Below are positions 53,004 through 61,960 of a stretch of DNA of 64,000 nt, piece by piece. The number at the start of each line of letters is the position of its first letter. Positions within the stretch are counted from its first letter, which is position 1. A program made the translations under genes and the position numbers. The stretch comes from Rhizobium sp. NFR03 (GTDB lineage Bacteria > Pseudomonadota > Alphaproteobacteria > Rhizobiales > Rhizobiaceae): positions 124,001 through 188,000 of the forward strand of contig NZ_FOGR01000004.1 of the NCBI RefSeq assembly GCF_900111275.1, written 5' to 3'. The notes under the pieces are model-generated. The model made no database searches, was not told the origin of the DNA, and worked only from the letters and a program-made list of their open reading frames with translations.

Positions 53004-53944
53004 GCGCCGCGTTCCCAACAAACCCGACGGGATCGGTGGACGCACGTGATGTCGCGACCGCGCATCGCCCGTTCCGCACCGACCGGCTCATCCTCTGGAC
53101 GATCACGCTGGCGATCGCCGCTAATTTCGCGTGGGTCGTCGCTCACAACGAGAATTTCGGCTGGCCCGTCGTCTCGCAGTATTTCTTCGATCCCACGGTG
53201 ATCAGCGGGTTGTATGTCAGCCTCGGCCTGACCGTGGTCGCCATGGCAATCGGTGTCGTCCTCGGCCTGTTGCTCGCCATTGCGCGCCTGTCGTCCGACA
53301 AGCTGGCCTTCACGCTGGCCGGCCTGTTCATCTGGTTCTTCCGCGGCACGCCGCTCCTGGTCCAGCTGATCTTCTGGTACAATCTCTCGACGCTGTTCCC
53401 CACCCTCTCGATCGGCATCCCCTTGGGCCCGACGCTCGCCAGCTGGGACACCAATTCGGTCATCACCCCGATGACCGCCGCCATCGTCGGCCTCGCGCTC
53501 AACGAGGCGGCCTATATGGCGGAAATCATTCGCGGTGGCCTGCTCTCGGTCGATCGCGGCCAGGCGGAAACGGCTGAAGCTTTCGGCATGGCCCGGGCTC
53601 GCACGCTCTGGCGCATCGTCATTCCCCAGGCCATGCGCTCGATCGTGCCACCGACAGGAAACCAGCTGATCAGCATGATCAAGGCGACGTCGCTCGTCAG
53701 CGTCATCGCGATGGCCGATCTGCTTTATTCGGTCCAGTCGATCTACAATGCGACCTTCGAAGTCATCCCCATGCTGCTGGTGGCCGTCATCTGGTACCTG
53801 CTGATAACCTCGGTGCTCAATATCGGGCAAGGTTACATCGAACGCTATTATGGGCGCGGTGATCGCCGCTCGGGGGATGCAGCCGCCGATGTTTCTACGA
53901 ATGCCGGCCCGGTGTCCCCCATCGTACAGGAGGCAAACCATTGA
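53000..53944 (+). CDS. Polar amino-acid ABC transporter permease
   Basis: A 314-residue HisMQ-type permease: [43 protein letters not shown], and the coupling EAA loop [44 protein letters not shown] long N-terminal region of about 30 residues precedes the first helix. A single permease gene is present, so it probably works as a homodimer. It overlaps genes on both sides by four bases. Confidence 0.94.
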   Translation: MSAAFPTNPTGSVDARDVATAHRPFRTDRLILWTITLAIAANFAWVVAHNENFGWPVVSQYFFDPTVISGLYVSLGLTVVAMAIGVVLGLLLAIARLSSDKLAFTLAGLFIWFFRGTPLLVQLIFWYNLSTLFPTLSIGIPLGPTLASWDTNSVITPMTAAIVGLALNEAAYMAEIIRGGLLSVDRGQAETAEAFGMARARTLWRIVIPQAMRSIVPPTGNQLISMIKATSLVSVIAMADLLYSVQSIYNATFEVIPMLLVAVIWYLLITSVLNIGQGYIERYYGRGDRRSGDAAADVSTNAGPVSPIVQEANH

Positions 53945-54750
53945 ACATCCCGGCGACCATCACCCCGCAGATGATCGAGGCGGCGCCTGTGGCACCTCTC
54001 GTCGTGGCTCGCAACGTCCATAAATCCTTCGATCGCCTGGAGGTGCTGAAAGGGATCGACCTCGACGTCTCCCCCGGCGAGGTCGTCGTCATCCTTGGCC
54101 CGTCCGGATCCGGCAAGTCGACCTTTCTGCGCTGCATCAACCATCTTGAGGCGATCAACAAAGGGTCGATCTTCGTGGACGGCGAGCAGATCGGCTACCG
54201 CCTGAAGAACGACCGTCTGGAAAAGCTCTCGGGCAATGCCATCGCCCGGCAGCGGCGCAAGATCGGCATGGTCTTTCAACAGTTCAATCTCTATCCCCAC
54301 ATGACCGTGCTGCAGAACATCATCGAGGCGCCGGTCGGCATACACGGAGAAAGCCGGAAGGCGGCAACCGAAAACGCCATGCTGCTTCTCGATCGCGTCG
54401 GGCTCTCCGCAAAGGCCGGCAGCTACCCGCGACATCTCTCGGGCGGCCAGCAGCAACGTGTCGCGATCGTGCGCGCCCTGGCGATCAAGCCGAAACTGAT
54501 GCTGTTCGACGAGCCGACCTCGGCGCTCGATCCGGAACTGGTGGGAGAGGTCCTTTCGACCATGCGCGACCTTGCAAGCCAGGGCCTGACGATGATCGTC
54601 GTCACTCACGAGATCGGGTTTGCCCGCGAGGCCGCCGACCGCGTCGTCTTCATGGATGGCGGCCATATCGTGGAGCAGGGACGTCCGGAGGACGTTCTCG
54701 GAAAGCCGCAGCATCCGCGCACGCAGGCCTTTCTGTCCCGCTTCATCTGA
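53941..54750 (+). CDS. Polar amino-acid ABC transporter ATPase
   Basis: A 269-residue ATPase of the HisP/GlnQ class. Walker [11 protein letters not shown]-loop [17 protein letters not shown], signature [19 protein letters not shown], Walker [15 protein letters not shown] and H-loop VVTHEIGFA are complete. The start is TTG at 53941 overlapping the permease stop, with AGGAGG at 53930 upstream. It completes the importer with the two preceding genes. Confidence 0.95.
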   Translation: MNIPATITPQMIEAAPVAPLVVARNVHKSFDRLEVLKGIDLDVSPGEVVVILGPSGSGKSTFLRCINHLEAINKGSIFVDGEQIGYRLKNDRLEKLSGNAIARQRRKIGMVFQQFNLYPHMTVLQNIIEAPVGIHGESRKAATENAMLLLDRVGLSAKAGSYPRHLSGGQQQRVAIVRALAIKPKLMLFDEPTSALDPELVGEVLSTMRDLASQGLTMIVVTHEIGFAREAADRVVFMDGGHIVEQGRPEDVLGKPQHPRTQAFLSRFI

Positions 54751-54832
54751 AGTCCGCGCCTGACGCAACCCAGACGCTGCGCTCCGGTCAGGCGCGCAGT
54801 CCATCCCCCTTGCCTGAACACTGGATTATCCG

Positions 54833-56011
54833 ATGACACGCGACAATGCCTCTGCCCGTATCTCCGACTTCGACGCCATCAAGAACGACCTCATCGCCAC
54901 GCGCCACCACCTGCATGCCCATCCGGAACTGTCCTTCGAGGAAGTCGAGACCGCGCGTTTCGTGGCGGAGAAGCTTGAAGGCTGGGGCTATGACGTCGCC
55001 CGCAATGTCGGCGGGCATGGCGTGGTGGCGCGCCTCAAGGTCGGATCCGGCACGAAAAGCGTCGCCATCCGCGCGGATATGGACGCTCTCCCGATCACGG
55101 AAGAAACGGGCCTTGCCTATGCAAGCACGGTTGTAGGGCGAATGCATGCCTGCGGTCACGACGGGCACACCACGATGCTTCTCGGCGCAGCGGAATACCT
55201 TGCCCGGACCCGCCGGTTCGACGGCACGGTCAACCTGATCTTCCAGCCGGCAGAAGAGGCCGGTGTGGGAAGCGGCGCGCAGGCGATGATCGCCGACGGG
55301 CTGTTCGAGCGCTTTCCCTGCGACGCGATCTTCGGCCTTCACAATCATCCCGGCGCACCGGCCGGACATTGGCTGATGCGGTCCGGTCCGCTCATGGCGG
55401 CGGCGGATACCGTGAAGATCACCATCACCGGCAAGGGTGGCCATGCCTCGCGTCCGCATCTGACGATCGATCCCGTGGTGATCGCCTGCACGCTCGTCGT
55501 TTCACTGCAGTCGATCGTCTCGCGAAACATCGATCCGACGCAGACCGCTGTGATTACTGTCGGCGCCATCCATGCGGGCGAGGCGTCGAACGTCATTCCG
55601 AACACCGCGACGCTATCGTTGAGCGTGCGGTCCTTCGAGCCGAAGATTCGTTCGCTGCTTGAACAGCGCATCCGCGCGATGACGCAAGCGGTGGCCGAAG
55701 GACATGGCGCGTCGGCCGAGGTTGCTTTCGAGCATGGTTATCCCGTCGTCGTCAATTCGGATGCAGAGACTGCGTTTGCCCGAGGCATCGCGGAGGAACT
55801 GGTCGGTACCGAGAATGTCTCCACCTGCCACCTCATCCCCGGCAGCGAGGATTTTGCCTACTTTTTGGAGCATCGTCCAGGCAGCTTCCTGCGCCTTGGC
55901 AACGGCGTGGATTCCGAAATTCTGCATAGCTCGAAATACAACTTCGCCGACGAGAGTCTCACCACAGGCGCGGCAATGTGGGCGAGGCTTACGGAAAGAT
56001 TTCTTTCTTGA
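54833..56011 (+). CDS. M20 family amidohydrolase (hippurate hydrolase type)
   Basis: A 392-residue metal-dependent amidohydrolase. The N-terminal HAHPELSFEE, the metal ligands in MHACGHDGHTTMLLGAA, the catalytic EEAGVGSGAQ and the late metal ligand histidine region FGLHNHPG are present, with GSEDFAYFLEHRPG at the C-terminal side. A dimerisation domain is inserted between. Relatives cleave N-acyl amino acids (hippurate, indole-acetyl-amino acids, N-acetyl-ectoine). With the ABC genes 82 bases upstream it would hydrolyse the imported compound. It ends the operon. Confidence 0.93.
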   Translation: MTRDNASARISDFDAIKNDLIATRHHLHAHPELSFEEVETARFVAEKLEGWGYDVARNVGGHGVVARLKVGSGTKSVAIRADMDALPITEETGLAYASTVVGRMHACGHDGHTTMLLGAAEYLARTRRFDGTVNLIFQPAEEAGVGSGAQAMIADGLFERFPCDAIFGLHNHPGAPAGHWLMRSGPLMAAADTVKITITGKGGHASRPHLTIDPVVIACTLVVSLQSIVSRNIDPTQTAVITVGAIHAGEASNVIPNTATLSLSVRSFEPKIRSLLEQRIRAMTQAVAEGHGASAEVAFEHGYPVVVNSDAETAFARGIAEELVGTENVSTCHLIPGSEDFAYFLEHRPGSFLRLGNGVDSEILHSSKYNFADESLTTGAAMWARLTERFLS

Positions 56012-56299
56012 GACCATGGTGCTGAGTTAGCCGAGGGAAAGTACGGTCGCCGCACGTTTGTCCATGCTCTCATCATTCGAGCCGCCGACCGGAAGAGGCC
56101 ACTGTCGGAATCGTCATAGGGTTGCAGCTTACGCAAGCCGCTGATATCCCATCGCGATGGCTATGACTGACCATGCCGCCCGCTGAAACTTCCATAAGGA
56201 GACCGGCGGCGTGCATGGGATGCGCCGCAGGATCTCCGGCGTCAACCGGGCGACACGTCCTGCAGCGTGATGGAAACGCACCTGAGGAATGAGAGAGAT

Positions 56300-56983
56300 A
56301 TGACTGAAATTGCCAATGTCTTCATCGGTTTCGACACCAAGGAAGTTGCTGCCTATCACGTCCTTTGCCAGAGCATTCTGGAGAAGAGCTCGATGCCGGT
56401 ATCGTTCACGCCGATCGTGCTGAGCAATGTCGGCAACATCTTCACGCGTGAGCGCAATGCCCTGCAGTCGACCGAATTTTCCTTCTCACGATTCCTCGTG
56501 CCGTATCTCAGCAACTTCGAAGGTTGGTCGCTTTTTGCCGATTGCGACATGCTGATGCGCACCGACATCGCCAAGCTATGGGAACTGAAGGACGACCGAT
56601 ACGCAGCCATGTGCGTCAAACACGACTATGTGCCGAAGGTTGAAACGAAATTCCTCGGTCAGGTGCAGACGAAGTACGAGAAGAAAAACTGGTCGAGCGT
56701 CATCCTGTTCAACAATGCCAAGTGCCGCAAGCTGGATCTCGACTACGTGAACACCGCGACCGGCCTCGAGCTTCATCAGTTCAAGTGGCTGGAGTCCGAA
56801 GATCTGATTGGCGAACTGCCCCCGGCCTGGAACTGGCTGGTCAACGAGTACGAGCACAGTGACGATGCCGCCTTGGTGCATTTCACGGATGGTGGCCCCT
56901 ACTTCGAGGAATATAAAAACGACGACTACTCGGAAGAGTGGTTTGCCACGCGCGAGCGCATGCTGCACGTCCAGCAGCGTTGA
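56300..56983 (+). CDS. Glycosyltransferase, GT8-like nucleotide-diphospho-sugar fold
   Basis: A 227-residue protein with a GT-A fold. VFIGFDTKEVAAYHVLCQSIL at the start and the metal-binding DCD triad (81-83, in LFADCDMLMRTD) are typical of GT8-like enzymes. No membrane segment or signal is seen. ATG 56300 was preferred over the in-frame codon at 56267 because GAGAGAGAT precedes it and the domain begins at once. The acceptor and sugar are unknown. It is the first of six glycosyltransferase-like genes and is followed by a stem-loop. The gap before it (288 bases) shows nothing recognised. Confidence 0.83.
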   Translation: MTEIANVFIGFDTKEVAAYHVLCQSILEKSSMPVSFTPIVLSNVGNIFTRERNALQSTEFSFSRFLVPYLSNFEGWSLFADCDMLMRTDIAKLWELKDDRYAAMCVKHDYVPKVETKFLGQVQTKYEKKNWSSVILFNNAKCRKLDLDYVNTATGLELHQFKWLESEDLIGELPPAWNWLVNEYEHSDDAALVHFTDGGPYFEEYKNDDYSEEWFATRERMLHVQQR

Positions 56984-56992
56984 TCCTGCTCT

Positions 56993-57027
56993 GATGCGGC
57001 AGGCTGCACCTCGCGGTCTGCCGCATC
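56993..57027. other. Perfect 10-bp stem-loop after the GT8-like gene
   Basis: GATGCGGCAG (56993-57002) pairs with CTGCCGCATC (57018-57027) across a 15-base loop, nine bases after the gene's stop. There is no U-run, so it may end or stabilise the message without being a classical terminator. Confidence 0.55.
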
Positions 57028-57166
57028 AATGCATCGTCTACAGGCGCTTCACATGTCATTTCCGCACCCCCCTTAAAGACGGGAGAATATTGCTGTAGGA
57101 GGTGGCGCAGGAGCCGCATCGCGATCGCACGGTCGCAGCGCTGCAGGGTCCGCAAGGGGTCGGGAT

Positions 57167-58006
57167 ATGACGTCGAAAGTTTTGGAAGCCAGCGGTGGCG
57201 TGAAGCAGATCATCTGCATCAACTGGGGCACGAAGTACGGCCCACCCTTCATCAACCGGCTCTATGCCATGGTGGAGCGCAACATCACCCCGCCCTTCAC
57301 GTTCACCTGTTTTACCGATAACCGGGATGGCATCCGGCCCGAGGTCGCCTGCGAGGATCTTCCGGAACTCGACGTCGTCATGCCCGTCAACTCGCGCGGG
57401 ATCTGGCCGAAAGCGAGGCTCTGGAGCAAGACGCTCGGCAACCTCAAGGGCGCGGTGCTGTTCCTCGATCTCGATCTCGTCATCGTGTCGTCTCTCGACG
57501 ATTTCTTCACGGTCGGGGGACCGGACGATATCGTGATGGCGAAGAACCAGACGACGCCATTCGAGCGCTTGGGACAAACGTCGCTCTTTCGCTTTCCCGT
57601 CGGCAAATTGTTGCCCATTCAGGAAAAATTCCGCGCCAATCCGCAAGAGGTGGCGGACAAATATCGATACGAACAGCGTTTCGTCACCAAGAATGCACCG
57701 GGTGGGGTCAAGTTCTTTCCGAGACGCTGGGTCCTGCATTTCCGCCAGGACTGCCGTCGTCCGTTTCCGCTGAATTACGTCCTGCCGCCCAAACTACCGA
57801 AGTCGGCCCGGGTTATCATCTTTCCTCGCGGCCTGCTCCCCCAGCACGCGCTGGAGGGGAAGTACGGAGAAAAGCAGGCTGCGGCCAAGCCCGGAACGTA
57901 CTTCATGGACGTCGTAACCGGCAGGAGACGCAGGCACACTCTCTTCAAAGATCTGCGCCACTACATCAAGCCGACCCTCTGGGTAGGGGATCATTGGCGG
58001 GAATAG
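57167..58006 (+). CDS. Putative glycosyltransferase with DxD motif
   Basis: A 279-residue protein with a GT-A-like first half: ICINWGTKYGPPFINRLYAMVERNI, then TFTCFTDNRDGI and the DLD triad (101-103) in LFLDLDLVIVSSLDD. The second half is basic and contains VKFFPRRWVLHFRQDC and a terminal GDHWRE. The wording is that of short rhizobial glycosyltransferases of unknown product. It is in its own unit, convergent with the ELM1-like gene (33 bases apart). Confidence 0.8.
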   Translation: MTSKVLEASGGVKQIICINWGTKYGPPFINRLYAMVERNITPPFTFTCFTDNRDGIRPEVACEDLPELDVVMPVNSRGIWPKARLWSKTLGNLKGAVLFLDLDLVIVSSLDDFFTVGGPDDIVMAKNQTTPFERLGQTSLFRFPVGKLLPIQEKFRANPQEVADKYRYEQRFVTKNAPGGVKFFPRRWVLHFRQDCRRPFPLNYVLPPKLPKSARVIIFPRGLLPQHALEGKYGEKQAAAKPGTYFMDVVTGRRRRHTLFKDLRHYIKPTLWVGDHWRE

Positions 58007-58038
58007 GCCACCGCCTCACTCATTGAAACGTTGATTTC

Positions 58039-59055
58039 TCAAATCTGTCGCTTCACGCTGATGGCGGAACTGGGCGGACCACGATCATGCCGGTCCGCCA
58101 AGGCCTGCGCCACAATCCCGCCGATGCGTTTGGTCTCGTTGAGAGGCTCGTATGCATAGGCCCCAAGCTCGCCATTGAAGGCCCTGGTGAGTTTCAACGT
58201 ATCGCGCAGGTCTCGGTGATACGTTTCGAATTTCGTCAGCCGCTCGCCAGGAACGGGCGTAAGATCGAGTGTGTAGACAGGTTTTCCCGTCACCAGCGCT
58301 TCACAAGGCATCGTGATCGAGTCCTTCCCGATCAAAAACGCATCTGCAGCCGCCATGAACGCGAAATAGGGATTTTCACCCGTTCGGTCCCAGACGGTGA
58401 CGTTGGAAGACCGCAGCTTCAAGACCGCCTGCAAGGTCTCGTCGCTCGATCTTCGCGAGACAGAGATCAAGACCTTCCACCCCGCAGCCTCCAGACCCCG
58501 AACGGCATCCCGGATCGCCAGATGGCACCGCTCGTCATAGAGATAAGCGCCGTTGGAGCCACCTAGAAAGACGGCGGCTACGCGATCTCCCGGCGCAGCA
58601 TATCGTGTCCGGCCGCCTGCATATGTCGCCAGTTTCTCGGGCGTTATCTGGTGCGGAACGCCCACCATCTTGTGCACGTGGTCGATGCCATCAAGCTCCG
58701 GAAGCCAGTCGTGCCGCGAGACGAAGACCAGATCGTAACCGTCCACGCGCGGGCGTTGCAGATGCACGGCGAACGGCCGTCCGCCAAAGGCGTGCTTCAT
58801 GGCGAGCACGGGCTCTTCCGCGCGGAAACCGCAGGACACCATGAAAGCGGGTTCCTCCTCACGGACCGAGAAGAGGCGCGGGCAAAACCATTTGCGCCAG
58901 CCTCGCAGCCGCGTCACGATTTTGACGACGGGTTCCGGATCGATCTGCCTCGCGATGCCGAGACACTGTGTCAGCGTGCCCGCCTTCTCTTCGGTGACGG
59001 CCCAGGCCTTTGGCACGCGGCGCAGGCTCTGGATATTATCAGGATGTCCGGTCAT
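58039..59055 (-). CDS. ELM1/DUF1022-family protein, GT-B like
   Basis: A 338-residue member of the mitochondrial fission ELM1 (DUF1022) family, which is widespread in alphaproteobacteria. Family blocks are AWAVTEEKAGTLTQCLGIAR, the DLVFVSRHDWLPEL region, VAVFLGGSNGAYLYDE and the C-terminal AADAFLIGKDSITMPCEALVTGKPVYTLDL, which looks like the nucleotide-sugar pocket of GT-B enzymes. Its function in bacteria is unknown. The start codon at 59055 overlaps the stop of the GT92-like gene by four bases. Confidence 0.85.
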   Translation of the reverse strand: MTGHPDNIQSLRRVPKAWAVTEEKAGTLTQCLGIARQIDPEPVVKIVTRLRGWRKWFCPRLFSVREEEPAFMVSCGFRAEEPVLAMKHAFGGRPFAVHLQRPRVDGYDLVFVSRHDWLPELDGIDHVHKMVGVPHQITPEKLATYAGGRTRYAAPGDRVAAVFLGGSNGAYLYDERCHLAIRDAVRGLEAAGWKVLISVSRRSSDETLQAVLKLRSSNVTVWDRTGENPYFAFMAAADAFLIGKDSITMPCEALVTGKPVYTLDLTPVPGERLTKFETYHRDLRDTLKLTRAFNGELGAYAYEPLNETKRIGGIVAQALADRHDRGPPSSAISVKRQI

Positions 59056-60002
59056 GCGTCTGCTCCAGCGATTGGGAACTGGACCGCGGACTGGCCCAGA
59101 TCGATCCTGTTCTGTTCGATGAAGGCAACCATGCCGCGGTCCTCTATCACGTCCTGCTCGATGTACCGTGCGGTCGCCGCGACCTTTCGGATGTATTTCT
59201 CCGTGGTATCGTCGAACGACCACCCGCGCGAGACTTTCTCTGCCAGCTCCTCTTCCGACTTCAGGTAGTAGTGGTTGAGCTGCAGGTACTCGGCCGAGTA
59301 GAATGTCTCTGCTTTCCGGTCGCGTACGGGCGAGACGGTTCCGGCATCGTTGGATGTCCGGTCGCCGAAATCCCTGGTTCGGAAACGATGGACGCTCACG
59401 CCGGTGACGCGCGTGGGGTCGACGATGCATTTGAAATTACTGGCATTCGCATCCTGCCGTTCCGGGTGGGCGACCCGCGTTGTATAGCTGAGGCAGACCG
59501 GCCCCTTGGGACGCGACCGGTGCCCGCCATGGCCGAACATATGCCACGGCAGGGAAATGTTCGGAAAGCCTCCGGCGTGCCGCAGCGCGTCTTCGAGCGT
59601 GCTATCCCGCTTTGGAAAGAGGAATTCATCGACGTCGATGAAGGCCATCCAGTCGTATCGTCCGCCGAAGTTGAGCAGAGCATGTGCGAAGGCGATGGCC
59701 TGACCGTTCAGCACCACCGATGTACCGTCGTCGCGCATGCGCATGATCCAGGGAACGATCGTCAGAAACTTCGACGACAAAAGCGAGCGCAGGATGTCCA
59801 TCGTGCCGTCCGTCGAACCATCGTCGTAGATATGGAAGTGCCGAACGCCGATCGCCCTGTGGAAGCGGACCCATTCCTCGATATAAGGCGCCTCGTTCTT
59901 GACGCAGGCCATGATGGCGATACCGTGCCGATCAGCCTGCGGCACCGGCGGCACGATGGCGAGTTCCCGCGTGAAACTCCGTTTGCTCTTCCATCCGAAC
60001 AT
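59052..60002 (-). CDS. GT92-like glycosyltransferase (DUF23 type)
   Basis: A 316-residue enzyme with the GT92/DUF23 start IAIMACVKNEAPYIEEWVRFHRAIGVRHFHIYDDGSTDG and the metal triad in FIDVDEFLFP (DVD 123-125). A histidine-rich stretch (WHMFGHGGHRSRPKG) follows, then the acceptor region. Animal and plant GT92 enzymes add galactose; the sugar here is unknown. It reads into the ELM1-like gene. ATG 60002 is chosen by domain start; no good ribosome site is visible. Confidence 0.87.
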   Translation of the reverse strand: MFGWKSKRSFTRELAIVPPVPQADRHGIAIMACVKNEAPYIEEWVRFHRAIGVRHFHIYDDGSTDGTMDILRSLLSSKFLTIVPWIMRMRDDGTSVVLNGQAIAFAHALLNFGGRYDWMAFIDVDEFLFPKRDSTLEDALRHAGGFPNISLPWHMFGHGGHRSRPKGPVCLSYTTRVAHPERQDANASNFKCIVDPTRVTGVSVHRFRTRDFGDRTSNDAGTVSPVRDRKAETFYSAEYLQLNHYYLKSEEELAEKVSRGWSFDDTTEKYIRKVAATARYIEQDVIEDRGMVAFIEQNRIDLGQSAVQFPIAGADA

Positions 60003-60137
60003 ATTGTAAGAACCCGATGACAACAGGACCGGGCCGGCCCCATACCGACCGCGTCCGCATGGGCTTACTATCATCCCGGACCGTAATTCAACAGCGTCCG
60101 TCCCGATGAACCGGGTTTCACCCGATATCGTCTGAAA

Positions 60138-60995
60138 GTGTCAAATCTTATGGAATTTCCCGGGTATCATGAAGGCGCGCCGGTCGCCGCCACCACATCG
60201 GGCCTGACGTCCGAACAGGCTTGGACAGCGTTCTTTTCCCGCTTTCCACACATCATCCTTGTCGCCAACAGCGAACAGGTCGATGTACCCGCGCTGCAGC
60301 GCGTCTATCCCGCAGACTCCCTCTTCGTTTTCTTCAACAAGGCTTACAAAGTTCTCCAGCATCCGTTCGCCGGCCATTGCATGCTCGTCTCGCGTGCGCA
60401 GCCGCGTGGCGCGAACATCGTCTACCGGGGAGAGGTCGAGCAGGTCCTTGCGCTGTTTGCGCCGTCCACGTTTTGCGGCATCGCCAATATTCGCCTCGCC
60501 GAGAGCGAGACGCCGAACACGCAGGCCGATTACGGTGGCACGGCGACCGGTCATCTTGATCTGACGGAACTTTGCCGGGAGATCTACCCCTCCGACAAGC
60601 TGCCGACCTCGGGATTCGCGCTCGCGTACTGGCTGCTGGAACGACGGGTGCCGGTCAAGGTCGTGCTCGCGGGCTTTTCCGCCAAAAGAAGCGAGAAATG
60701 GCGCGTCGTCGCGGTGCATGACTGGACGTTCGAGCAGGTGTGCCTGAAGGTCTTCGCGCAGGCCGGCAAGCTTACGCTGCATGAGGCGGACCTCGCCAAT
60801 CCCTACGCGAAGCTTGCCGCGCGTTTCCCCGAGATTCCCTCGGCCGATATAGCCTTCACCATTGCCGACGTTCTCTCGCAACGTCTCGGCAATACCGATG
60901 CGCAGGTCGACAAGCTCATCTCCCTCACTGGCGTCTTGAAATCGGCCGATCTGTTCCTGCGCAATCTCAAGCCGCGTTTCCTGAAGAAGCGGTGA
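60138..60995 (+). CDS. GT29-like (sialyltransferase-fold) protein
   Basis: A 285-residue soluble protein. I infer a relation to GT29 from motif order: FVFFNKAYKVL, then PTSGFALAYWLL (156-167) ending VVLAGF (175-180) like sialylmotif S, and H194-WTFE-199 like the HxxxxE motif VS. Similar rhizobial proteins are usually unnamed. The start could be GTG 60138 or ATG 60150; neither has a strong ribosome site. It precedes another gene of the same apparent layout by 37 bases, so the two form a unit divergent from the GT92-like gene. Confidence 0.7.
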   Translation: MSNLMEFPGYHEGAPVAATTSGLTSEQAWTAFFSRFPHIILVANSEQVDVPALQRVYPADSLFVFFNKAYKVLQHPFAGHCMLVSRAQPRGANIVYRGEVEQVLALFAPSTFCGIANIRLAESETPNTQADYGGTATGHLDLTELCREIYPSDKLPTSGFALAYWLLERRVPVKVVLAGFSAKRSEKWRVVAVHDWTFEQVCLKVFAQAGKLTLHEADLANPYAKLAARFPEIPSADIAFTIADVLSQRLGNTDAQVDKLISLTGVLKSADLFLRNLKPRFLKKR

Positions 60996-61032
60996 CGAAC
61001 CCTCCCGCGGCAAGCAGCATGAAGGTCTATCG

Positions 61033-61770
61033 ATGACGAACGTCAAGAAGTTGCTCGTTGAGACACGGCAGCGCCTCCACCGGTCGCTGAAGTACCGGCT
61101 AAGCCGCCCCATGCCGCCCGCATGCGCCCACGCGTTCGAAGGCCCCGTCGTCGTCGTCGGTTCGGCCCCGGTCATTCACAAACCCGAGGGGTGGGACGAG
61201 TCTTTCAGCGTCATCACGATCAACGGCTCCCAATCCGCCATCCGCGCCTGGGGGGTCGATGTTCCCGACATCACCTTCATGATGTTCAATCAGGTCGAGG
61301 GCACCAATACGAACGCCGTCGAAGTGCGCCGCGTCCTGTCCGGACAGAGGACGCGCAGCCTGTACGTTCTCCTCTGGCGCAAAAACGCTCGGCAGCGGCT
61401 GGTGAATGGCCTGAAGGCCTTCGACTATGGCTACGATGAACTCGTCATCGTGGACCGCTACGAACGCATGGCCTTGCTCGACCGCATCACCGGCCGCAAG
61501 AACACGGAAGTTCGCACCGAAGACAAGTGTTCGAACGGCCTGAACGCCGTTCTCTTTGCTCTCCACCACGGCGCGCCGCAGGTCATTATCACCGGCATCA
61601 ACCCGAATTCCACGGGGCATTCCTACAACCAGACCGGCCTCGCCCGCGCTCACGTGCAGATGGACAAGACAATCATCGAACAGCTGCTTGCGGAAGGGCG
61701 GCCGCTTTTCACCGCCGATCCGCTGGTATCGCGCGATCTTGGTATCCCCTTGTGGACCGGGCGAGCATAG
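61033..61770 (+). CDS. GT29/DUF115-like putative glycosyltransferase
   Basis: A 245-residue soluble protein. GPVVVVGSAPVIHKPEG with VITINGSQSAIRAWGVDVPDITFMM recalls the nucleotide-sugar region of GT29/GT42-type or DUF115 proteins. CSNGLNAVLFALHHGAPQ then VIITGIN matches the S-motif layout of its neighbour, and H196 and H207 are candidate catalytic bases. The reaction is not known. It ends the glycosyltransferase cluster. Confidence 0.68.
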   Translation: MTNVKKLLVETRQRLHRSLKYRLSRPMPPACAHAFEGPVVVVGSAPVIHKPEGWDESFSVITINGSQSAIRAWGVDVPDITFMMFNQVEGTNTNAVEVRRVLSGQRTRSLYVLLWRKNARQRLVNGLKAFDYGYDELVIVDRYERMALLDRITGRKNTEVRTEDKCSNGLNAVLFALHHGAPQVIITGINPNSTGHSYNQTGLARAHVQMDKTIIEQLLAEGRPLFTADPLVSRDLGIPLWTGRA

Positions 61771-61831
61771 CGTTACCTCACGCGACAACACAATCGGGGG
61801 TTCGGTTCGATAAAAACGTCACGATACTTGA

Positions 61832-61860
61832 TTGACGCGCTCATCTTTATCCTTTAGCAA
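61832..61860 (+). promoter_or_regulatory. Candidate promoter of the second Fe/B12 importer
   Basis: TTGACG (61832-61837) is followed at 17 bases by TAGCAA (61855-61860). It lies in the 190-base gap before the binding-protein gene. A cobalamin riboswitch was looked for here and not found. Confidence 0.3.
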
Positions 61861-61960
61861 ACGCGCATCGACCAGATCTAGCCAGTTGGTCGGGGCGGCA
61901 GAGGAGTGCATGCGGGAGGAAGGCGGATAGAGCAACCGTTCTTCGAAGGAAATTGAACCC

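Noticed and set aside
61771-61960. Cobalamin riboswitch before the Fe/B12 importer
   Set aside because: The conserved B12-box (AGCCAGGAGACC-like) and partner stems are not present; only a short CGACCA/TGGTCG stem is seen.
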